NCBI RefSeq assembly: GCF_001083785.1
Contig: NZ_LAVL01000016.1
Coordinates: 35,219 to 99,218, forward strand
Source: Nonomuraea sp. SBT364
GTDB taxonomy: Bacteria; Actinomycetota; Actinomycetes; Streptosporangiales; Streptosporangiaceae
DNA: 64,000 nucleotides
Reading direction: 5' to 3'
Made by a program: the position numbers and the translations under genes. Position 1 is the first letter of the stretch. Every line of letters starts with the position of its first letter. Below the pieces are notes generated by a model that saw only the letters and a program-made list of their open reading frames with translations, was not told the origin of the DNA and searched no databases. Positions 58,203 to 64,000 of the stretch are shown one piece after another.

Positions 58203-59150
58203 GTGACCCAGTACGTGCTGCGGCGGCTGGTGACATCGGTCATCGTGGTCCTGGGCGTCTCGGTGATCACTTTCATGCTGCTGCACGGCATGTCCGGATC
58301 GCCCGGCCGCGCGATCCTCGGCGTTCAGGCGAGCGCCGAGGCGGTGGCCGCCTTCGACAGGGAGCACGGCTACGACCGCTCGCTCATCGCGCAGTATCTC
58401 GCCTACCTGGGCCAGCTCCTGCAGGGTGACCTCGGCCATTCCTACAAGCTGAACCAGAGCGTCAACGCGCTGCTCGCCGACAACGCCGGGCGGACCGCGA
58501 TGCTGGCCGGCGTGTCGCTGGTGCTGGCCGTCTGCGTCGCGGTCCCGCTGGGCGTGTTCCAGGCGGTCAAGCGCAACAGCGTCGGCGACAACGTGCTGAC
58601 CACGCTGACCTTCGTCGCGTACTCGATGCCCGTGTTCCTCCTGGCGATGCTGCTGATCCAGGTGTTCGCGCTGGGGCTGGGCATCCTGCCGGCCCAGGCG
58701 TCGCAGTCGAGCTCCACCTTCGTGATCTTCACCGAGCCCCGGGCCATGCTGCTGCCGGTGCTGACGCTGACCGGCATCACGGTCGCGCTGTACTCCAGGT
58801 ACCAGCGCTCGGCCGCGCTCGACCAGCTCGCACAGGACTACATCAGGGTGGCGCGGGCGAAAGGCCTGTCGATGCGCATGGTTCTCACCCGTCACCTGCT
58901 GCGCAACGCGTGCCTGCCGCTGGTGACGCTGATCGGCATGACGATCCCGCTGCTGCTCGCCGGCAACCTCGTCGTCGAGTCGGTCTTCAACTATCCGGGC
59001 CTGGGGCTGCTGTTCTTCAACAGCCTCAACAACCAGGACTATCCGGTGCTGCTCGGCTACACCCTGGTGGCCTCGGTCCTGACCGTGCTGGGCAACCTGC
59101 TGGCCGACCTGGTGGTGGCGGTCAGCGACCCGAGGACGCAGCGCGCATGA
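58203..59150 (+). CDS. Peptide ABC transporter permease (DppB-like)
   Basis: A 315-residue permease with six helices: LRRLVTSVIVVLGVSVITFM at the N-terminus, a long first periplasmic loop containing FDREHGYDRSLIAQYLAYLG, the EAA-type loop YIRVARAKGLSMRMVLTRHL, and TMTIPLLLAGNLVVESVFNY near the end. Forms the channel with the DppC-like partner. GTG at 58203 after GGAAGGGGG. It overlaps the next permease by four bases (ATGA, 59147-59150). Confidence 0.94.
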   Translation: MTQYVLRRLVTSVIVVLGVSVITFMLLHGMSGSPGRAILGVQASAEAVAAFDREHGYDRSLIAQYLAYLGQLLQGDLGHSYKLNQSVNALLADNAGRTAMLAGVSLVLAVCVAVPLGVFQAVKRNSVGDNVLTTLTFVAYSMPVFLLAMLLIQVFALGLGILPAQASQSSSTFVIFTEPRAMLLPVLTLTGITVALYSRYQRSAALDQLAQDYIRVARAKGLSMRMVLTRHLLRNACLPLVTLIGMTIPLLLAGNLVVESVFNYPGLGLLFFNSLNNQDYPVLLGYTLVASVLTVLGNLLADLVVAVSDPRTQRA

Positions 59151-60022
59151 CGGACACGGCACCACCTCAGCAGGTCACCAGCGGATGGCGGCTCGCCGTG
59201 CGGTCGTTCGCGCAGAACCGGCTCGCCGTCGCCGGCGTCGGCATCATCGTCCTGCTCATCCTCTTCTGCTTCGCCGGCCCCCTCCTGTACGTCACCGAGC
59301 AGGTCGCCGTCGACCCGGTCAACAGCCTGCTGCCGCCGGGCGGCGACTACCCGCTCGGCACCGACGCCCAGGGCTTCGACGTGCTCGGCCGCATCATGCG
59401 GGGCGGTCAGGCGTCGCTGCAGATAGGGCTGTTCGCGGCGCTGATCGCCACCGCCATCGGCACGCTGTACGGCACGATCGCGGGCCTGATCGGCGGCGTC
59501 GTGGACGGGATCATGATGCGGCTGGTCGACACGCTGCTGTCGATCCCCTTCCTGTTCATCGTGCTGATCGCCGCCACCCAGTTCAGCTCCACGGTCCTGT
59601 CGCTCAGCCTGATCCTCGGCGCGTTCTCCTGGCTGGGACCGGCCCGGCTGGTCAGGGCCGAGGTGCTCTCGCTGCGTTCGCGGGGGTTCGTCGCCGCCGC
59701 GACCGTGATGGGCGCGACGAAGCCGCGGATCATCGTCCGGCACCTGATCCCGAACGCGCTCGGCGTCGTGATCGTGAACATCACCTTCCAGGTCGCCGAC
59801 GCGATCATCGCGGTGTCGCTGCTCGGCTTCCTCGGGTTCGGGCTCAACTACCCGGACGTCGAATGGGGCACCCAGCTCTCCGACGGGGTGAGCCACCTGT
59901 TCGAGGGCGCCTGGTGGCTGATCTACCCGGTCGGCGGGTGCCTGGTCCTGGTGGTCATGGCGTTCAACTTCGTCGGGGACGCGCTGCGCGACTCGATCGA
60001 CGTACGGCTGAGGCGGCGCTGA
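59147..60022 (+). CDS. Peptide ABC transporter permease (DppC-like)
   Basis: A 291-residue permease: N-terminal helix RLAVAGVGIIVLLILFCFAG, the signature YPLGTDAQGFDVLGRIMRGG, the EAA loop FVAAATVMGATKPRIIVRHL, and LLGFLGFGLNYPDVEWGTQL typical of DppC. Partner of the preceding permease. ATG at 59147 overlaps its stop as ATGA; its own stop overlaps the fused ATPase start (TGATG, 60020-60024). All genes from 56291 to 62082 are on one strand, indicating a single operon. Confidence 0.94.
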   Translation: MTDTAPPQQVTSGWRLAVRSFAQNRLAVAGVGIIVLLILFCFAGPLLYVTEQVAVDPVNSLLPPGGDYPLGTDAQGFDVLGRIMRGGQASLQIGLFAALIATAIGTLYGTIAGLIGGVVDGIMMRLVDTLLSIPFLFIVLIAATQFSSTVLSLSLILGAFSWLGPARLVRAEVLSLRSRGFVAAATVMGATKPRIIVRHLIPNALGVVIVNITFQVADAIIAVSLLGFLGFGLNYPDVEWGTQLSDGVSHLFEGAWWLIYPVGGCLVLVVMAFNFVGDALRDSIDVRLRRR

Positions 60023-62082
60023 TGGCCGCCCGCACGGAAGGGGTCCCAGTGGTGCCCGGCGATGTCCTGACGGTCGAGGGCCTGTCGACCAGCATCCGGC
60101 TGAGGAAGTCCGCCGTCGACGTGGTCAAGGGCGTCGACCTGAGGCTGCGCCCCGGCGAGACCCTGGGGCTGGTGGGGGAGTCCGGCAGCGGGAAGTCGAT
60201 GACCGGGCTGTCGATCATGGGCCTGCTGCCGCCCGGCGGCCACATCGCCGCGGGGTCGATCAAGCTTGACGGCCGCGAGCTGGTGGGCCTGCCGGAACGG
60301 CAGTACCAGAAGGTCCGGGGCAACGAGATCGCGATGGTCTTCCAGGACCCGATGACCTCGCTCAACCCCACCAAGACCATCGGCGAGCAGGTCGCCGAGC
60401 CGATCCGGCTGCACCTCGGCGCGACCCCGAAGCAGGCCCGTGAACGGGCGCTCGACATGCTGGCGCTCGTGGGCATCGCCCGGCCCGCCGAGCGCATGGG
60501 CAACTACCCGCACCAGCTCTCCGGCGGGCTGCGGCAGCGGGTCATGATCGCCATGGCGCTGTCCTGCGAGCCGAAGGTGCTGATCGCCGACGAGCCCACG
60601 ACGGCGCTGGACGTGACCGTGCAGGCCCAGGTGCTGCGGCTGCTCCACGATCTCAAGGACCGGCTGGGCATGGCCATGCTGCTGATCACCCACGACATGG
60701 GGGTGATCGCGCGCTGGGCCGACCGGGTCAGCGTCATGTACGCCGGCGGCATGGTCGAGAGCGCGACCACCGACCGGCTGTTCGCGGGCATGCGGCACCC
60801 GTACACGCAGGCGTTGCTGGCCTGCACGCCCCGGCTGACGCAGCGGCGCGAGAGCGCCCTCTTCTCCATCCCCGGCTCGCCGCCCGACCTGGAGCACCCG
60901 CCCGCCGGGTGCCGTTTCGCCGCCCGCTGCGCGCACGCCACCGACCGGTGCGAGCGGGAGGCCCCGGCGCTCACCGAGCCGGCGCCGGGACACACGCTGG
61001 CCTGCTGGCATCCGGTCGAAGGGCCGCTCGAACCGGCCGCCCGGCCGGTGGAGGCCGCGCCGAAGGCGGCCGACGACCAGGCGGGGCCGGTGCTGGTCGC
61101 CGACGGGCTCGTCAAGGAGTACGGCACCGGCCGCCTGTCGTTGCGCCGCTCGGCGCGCGCCGTCAACGCGGTGTCCGGGGTGTCGTTCGCGGTGCGGCCG
61201 GGGCAGACCTTCGGGCTGGTCGGCGAGAGCGGCTGCGGCAAGAGCACGCTGGCCAGGATGATCGTCGCACTGGAGAAGCCCACCTCGGGCAGCGTCACCG
61301 CGCTCGGCGGCGCACTCGGCGAGCTGCGCGGACGCGACCTGCGACGGCACCGGCGCAACCTGCAGATGATGTTCCAGGACTCGCTCGACGCCCTCGACCC
61401 TCGGATGCGCGTCGGCGCCATCCTGCGCGAGCCGTTCGAGGCCCAGGGCATCGGCACGGCCGCGGAGCAGCTGGCGGCGATCCGCGAGCTGCTCGACGAG
61501 GTCGGGCTGCCGCACAGCGCGCTGGAGCGCTACCCGCACGAGTTCTCCGGCGGGCAGCGCCAGCGCATCGCGCTCGCGCGGGCGCTGGCGCTCAATCCGC
61601 GGGTGATCGTGGCCGACGAGCCGGTGAGCGCGCTGGACGTCTCAGTCCGCTCCCAGGTGCTCAACCTGATGAAGCGGCTCCAGGCCACCCACGATCTCAC
61701 CTACGTCGTGATTTCTCATGACCTGACCGTCGTGCGGTACATCGCGGACATCGTGGGGGTGATGTACCTCGGCAAACTCGTCGAGGTCGGCTCCGCCGAC
61801 GACGTCTACCTCCGCGCCGTCCACCCGTACACCGCCGGGCTCATCGCCGCCATCCCCGAGCCGGACCCCGGCGCGGCGGAGCCCGCCGGCGGGCTGGACA
61901 TCGGCTCCGAGCTGCCCAGCCCGCTCGACCCGCCGTCGGGCTGCCGGTTCCGCACCCGGTGCCCGCGTGCCCAGGCGCGCTGCGCCGAGGAGGAGCCGGT
62001 CCTGCTCGGCTTCGGCCCCGGGCACTCGGCGGCCTGCCACTTCCCGCTCAGGGAGCCGCAGCCCGCCGTGCCGGCGGGCTGA
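60022..62082 (+). CDS. Fused dipeptide ABC transporter ATPase (DppD-DppF fusion)
   Basis: A 686-residue protein with two complete ATPase modules. The first (~1-340): Walker A GESGSGKS, signature [12 protein letters not shown], Walker [13 protein letters not shown]. The second (~355-686): GESGCGKS, signature [24 protein letters not shown]. Both end with the Cys-rich oligopeptide-transporter domain ([14 protein letters not shown] and [14 protein letters not shown]), where cysteines may hold an iron-sulfur cluster in this family. One chain thus replaces DppD and DppF and powers the permeases upstream. ATG 60022 overlaps the DppC stop (TGATG). Last gene of the operon. Confidence 0.94.
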   Translation: MAARTEGVPVVPGDVLTVEGLSTSIRLRKSAVDVVKGVDLRLRPGETLGLVGESGSGKSMTGLSIMGLLPPGGHIAAGSIKLDGRELVGLPERQYQKVRGNEIAMVFQDPMTSLNPTKTIGEQVAEPIRLHLGATPKQARERALDMLALVGIARPAERMGNYPHQLSGGLRQRVMIAMALSCEPKVLIADEPTTALDVTVQAQVLRLLHDLKDRLGMAMLLITHDMGVIARWADRVSVMYAGGMVESATTDRLFAGMRHPYTQALLACTPRLTQRRESALFSIPGSPPDLEHPPAGCRFAARCAHATDRCEREAPALTEPAPGHTLACWHPVEGPLEPAARPVEAAPKAADDQAGPVLVADGLVKEYGTGRLSLRRSARAVNAVSGVSFAVRPGQTFGLVGESGCGKSTLARMIVALEKPTSGSVTALGGALGELRGRDLRRHRRNLQMMFQDSLDALDPRMRVGAILREPFEAQGIGTAAEQLAAIRELLDEVGLPHSALERYPHEFSGGQRQRIALARALALNPRVIVADEPVSALDVSVRSQVLNLMKRLQATHDLTYVVISHDLTVVRYIADIVGVMYLGKLVEVGSADDVYLRAVHPYTAGLIAAIPEPDPGAAEPAGGLDIGSELPSPLDPPSGCRFRTRCPRAQARCAEEEPVLLGFGPGHSAACHFPLREPQPAVPAG

Positions 62083-62088
62083 CGGCCC

Positions 62089-62487
62089 TCAGACCGGGCG
62101 GGTGGGACACCCGAGGCGTCGTCCCGTCCGGCTGAGGGTCTCCATGAAGGCCGCACGCGTACGGCCGGCGAAGCCGACGAACATGCGGTTGGCGAGCGGC
62201 ACGCCCCAGCGCGCCCGCCGCGCCACGTTGAAGACGCGATGCACGAGCAGCGCGCCCTCCGGATGCGGTTCGACGCTCCACTCGCCCCGGTACCACCAGC
62301 CGCCCTGGAAGGCGACGGTACGACCCCGGACCTCCACGGTGCTGGTGTGACCGGGCGCGTCCTGGACGGTGAAGCGGCCGGAGCGCCTGCCGTCGGGCAG
62401 CAGTTCGTCGGCCACGGCGGCCCAGACGCGGGCGATCGGCGCCTCGACGACCCCGCACGCCTCGGCGATCAGCTTCTTCCTCGTCAT
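62089..62487 (-). CDS. SRPBCC-family protein
   Basis: A 132-residue helix-grip protein: KKLIAEACGVVEAPIARVWA, TVEVRGRTVAFQGGWWYRGE, WSVEPHPEGALLVHRVFNVA and a C-terminal helix MFVGFAGRTRAAFMETLSRT. It probably binds a hydrophobic ligand; no reaction can be assigned. ATG at 62487 overlaps the SgcJ-like stop (ATGA, 62484-62487), so the two are coupled and likely belong to the PadR-linked unit. Convergent with the Dpp ATPase, with only six bases between the stops. Confidence 0.85.
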   Translation of the reverse strand: MTRKKLIAEACGVVEAPIARVWAAVADELLPDGRRSGRFTVQDAPGHTSTVEVRGRTVAFQGGWWYRGEWSVEPHPEGALLVHRVFNVARRARWGVPLANRMFVGFAGRTRAAFMETLSRTGRRLGCPTRPV

Positions 62488-62864
62488 GCCGTCACCCTGG
62501 TGTTCTGGAAGGAGGCGAAACGCCAGCCTTCGGGGGTGCGGACGGCGGTGAAGCTGACGATCGAGTCGCGCTGCCGGCCGTCGACGGCGGTGCCGCCCCG
62601 GAAGACCACCAGCGCGGCGCCGTCGGCCAGTGGCCTGACCCGGACGTCGCCGCCGGGGGCGGCCATGGTGGAACCCTTCAGCGGCCCCTCGAACAGCCAG
62701 CGGTGGGAGGATTCGACGGCCTCCCGCCCCCGGAGGTGCGCGCCGTTGAAGGTGACGTAGTCGGCGTCCTCGGTGAAGACGGCGGCGTAGGCGGTGGCGT
62801 CGCCGGCGTTCCACGCGTCGGCGAGCCGGGTGAGCAGGGTGACGATCTCCGCGTCGGCGGACAT
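62484..62864 (-). CDS. SgcJ/EcaC-family (SnoaL-like fold) protein
   Basis: A 126-residue cone-shaped alpha+beta protein: SADAEIVTLLTRLADAWNAG, DATAYAAVFTEDADYVTFNG, RGREAVESSHRWLFEGPLKG and a final SIVSFTAVRTPEGWRFASFQ strand. Members of this oxidoreductase-neighbouring family are small, usually uncharacterised. The pairing with an SRPBCC protein suggests a shared hydrophobic ligand. ATG at 62864; the next upstream gene (PadR) ends 115 bases away on the same strand. Confidence 0.87.
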   Translation of the reverse strand: MSADAEIVTLLTRLADAWNAGDATAYAAVFTEDADYVTFNGAHLRGREAVESSHRWLFEGPLKGSTMAAPGGDVRVRPLADGAALVVFRGGTAVDGRQRDSIVSFTAVRTPEGWRFASFQNTRVTA

Positions 62865-62978
62865 GGCGCAACTCCTCGTGGTCGCGGCGCCTATCCTGAG
62901 GTTGCGACTCCAGGCAGGGCAGGCGCCTTGCGGGATGTCCGGCTGTCAGGGTGTTGGCGCACCCTGGCAGCCGCTTTC

Positions 62979-63581
62979 TCATGACGGGTCGAGCACGTTC
63001 TCCAGCCGGTCGCGGTTGGAGGTGCCCGACCAGTCGAGTTCGCCCGACTCCAGGCGGGCGATGAGCCTCCTGATCCAGGCCAGCTCGGTCTCGGTGAGGG
63101 CCCGCTCGTAGTCGAGTTCGAGCGCCAGGACGTCGGGCAGGCCGCTCTCGCGCAGGGCTTTCAGGTGCCCGTTGAGCCCGGTGACGTGGCCTTCGAGCGC
63201 CGCCGCCCTGGTGCGCAGCGACTGCAGCGCGTCGGGCACCGTGAGCACGCCGATCAGCGAGACGGCCGCGGTGAAGACGCGGCGCTCGCCGCCCGGGGTC
63301 TCCAGGAGCGCGCGGAGCCTGGTGGCCAGCTCGTGGCGGCCCTCGTCGGTGATCTCGTAGACCGTGCGCTCGGGCCGGCGGCCTTCGCGGCTGGTCTCGA
63401 CGGGGACGATCAGCTCCTCGCCGGCCAGCTTGTCGACCGCGTGGTAGAGGCTTCTGGGCAGCCCCGTCACGTAGTCCTTGTGCGTGTCGACGATGAATCG
63501 GTGCAGCTCGTACGGGTGGCCCGGACGTATCGACAGCATGGCCAGCACGGTGAGGCCGACCAGGTCGGGACGTCGTGCCAT
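62979..63581 (-). CDS. PadR-family regulator
   Basis: A 200-residue PadR regulator: N-terminal winged helix (LVGLTVLAMLSIRPGHPYEL, SLYHAVDKLAGEELIVPVET, RTVYEITDEGRHELATRL) and a C-terminal coiled dimerisation region (LEGHVTGLNGHLKALRESG..., ALTETELAWIRRLIARL). PadR proteins repress detoxification or transport genes and release on binding phenolics or drugs. It is divergent from the NAD(P)-binding protein gene; the 17-bp inverted repeat between them is its probable operator. ATG at 63581 with GAAAGGAGA upstream. Confidence 0.92.
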   Translation of the reverse strand: MARRPDLVGLTVLAMLSIRPGHPYELHRFIVDTHKDYVTGLPRSLYHAVDKLAGEELIVPVETSREGRRPERTVYEITDEGRHELATRLRALLETPGGERRVFTAAVSLIGVLTVPDALQSLRTRAAALEGHVTGLNGHLKALRESGLPDVLALELDYERALTETELAWIRRLIARLESGELDWSGTSNRDRLENVLDPS

Positions 63582-63594
63582 GACTCTCCTTTCT

Positions 63595-63643
63595 TAGTGC
63601 AGTTTGCACTATAGCTCAGGAGTATCGCTATAGTGCAAACTGC
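63595..63643. promoter_or_regulatory. Perfect 17-bp inverted repeat: probable PadR operator
   Basis: GCAGTTTGCACTATAGC (63599-63615) and GCTATAGTGCAAACTGC (63627-63643) are exact inverse complements around an 11-base spacer. The left arm is itself part of the palindrome TAGTGCA-GTT-TGCACTA (63595-63611). It fills the gap between padR (start 63581) and the NAD(P)-binding gene (start 63665), overlapping any promoter there. Confidence 0.85.
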
Positions 63644-63664
63644 CATATAGAAGGAGGCAATACG

Positions 63665-64000
63665 ATGAAGATCATGGTCATCGGCTCGACCGGCCGGACC
63701 GGCAGGCACGTCCTGACGCAGGGCGTCGAGCGCGGTCACGAGATCACCGCCTTCGCCCGCCGGCCCGAGCTGCTCGCCGGCCGCGCCGACCTGGCCGACC
63801 TGGCCGACGTGCACCGGGGCGACGCGCACGACCCCGAGGCCGTCCGCCGGGCCGTACAGGGACAGGACGCCGTCATCGCCGCGGTCGGCGGCAGCCGGAT
63901 CGCCGCCACCCTCATCACCGCCATGCGCGAGCACGGCGTGCGGCGGGTGGTGATGACGAGCAGCCGCTCGGTGCCCGCGCGCCCCCGCCGCCACGCCTTC
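63665..64000 (+). CDS. NAD(P)-binding (NmrA/SDR-atypical) protein, cut by window end
   Basis: The first 112 residues of an atypical SDR: Rossmann motif IMVIGSTGRTGRHVLTQGVE, then EITAFARRPELLAG, VHRGDAHDPEAVRRAVQGQD and VIAAVGGSRIA, followed by VRRVVMTSSRS. Such proteins sense NAD(P)H ratio or reduce small compounds such as quinones and flavins. AAGGAGG lies eight bases before ATG 63665. Divergent from padR and probably repressed by it; the gene continues beyond the window. Confidence 0.88.
   Translation, partial: MKIMVIGSTGRTGRHVLTQGVERGHEITAFARRPELLAGRADLADLADVHRGDAHDPEAVRRAVQGQDAVIAAVGGSRIAATLITAMREHGVRRVVMTSSRSVPARPRRHAF

Noticed and set aside
1..64000. tRNA, rRNA or riboswitch genes
   Set aside because: I looked for cloverleaf ends, conserved rRNA blocks and known riboswitch cores and saw none; a covariance-model scan would be decisive.

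Overview
The window is one continuous stretch of very GC-rich chromosome with GC3-biased codons, frequent GTG/TTG starts, 1-8 bp start/stop overlaps and many divergent one-component regulators. The gene set (MMPL exporter, kynurenine and gentisate catabolism, ROK-regulated sugar ABC operon, Dpp-type operon) suggests a filamentous actinomycete, perhaps Streptosporangiales. That placement is inference; no rRNA or tRNA gene is present to confirm it.

Layout. 0-2 kb: an orphan LuxR regulator and a secreted lipase. 2-10.8 kb: an MMPL exporter divergent from a six-gene run (ACP, WS/DGAT-like acyltransferase, acyl-CoA-oxidase-like protein, SDR ketoreductase, KAS III, malonyltransferase-like AT), which looks like a compact discrete acyl-chain assembly and export locus. 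10.8-15.9 kb: MarR/flavin monooxygenase, XRE regulator coupled to an aminoglycoside-kinase-like gene, an aldo/keto reductase and a histidine phosphatase. 15.9-19.0 kb: a 3.1-kb insertion bounded by TA dinucleotides and inverted IS630-type ends, carrying an IS630 transposase, an AraC regulator and two small membrane proteins. 19-27.5 kb: a coupled TetR-wHTH-PPDK-like operon, an MFS exporter, and a two-component system divergent from an ABC exporter.

27.5-38.3 kb is a glycan-use locus: two sugar permeases, two secreted DUF4832-type proteins on the opposite strand, a sugar-binding lipoprotein, a GH36 alpha-galactosidase-like enzyme, a ROK repressor and an AraC regulator. A shared 32-bp promoter block precedes the permease and binding-protein genes. 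38.4-47 kb holds gentisate-pathway genes (ring hydroxylase, gentisate dioxygenase), TetR/hydrolase, an ADH-FAH-SMP30 catabolic operon and threonine ammonia-lyase. 47-52 kb has MarR, RidA, RraA, and tryptophan dioxygenase plus kynureninase with a divergent Lrp/AsnC regulator.

52-62 kb is an IclR-controlled peptide or amide scavenging unit: ornithine-cyclodeaminase-like enzyme, amidohydrolase, M19 dipeptidase and a complete Dpp transporter whose two ATPases are fused. 62-64 kb has a PadR-regulated set of small ligand-binding-fold proteins and a truncated NAD(P)-binding protein, with a perfect 17-bp inverted repeat in the divergent promoter. The most unusual items are the acyl-assembly cluster (whose oxidase-like protein lacks the expected catalytic Glu), the IS630-bounded insertion with a reconstructable empty site, the DUF4832 glycan locus and the TetR-wHTH-PPDK operon.
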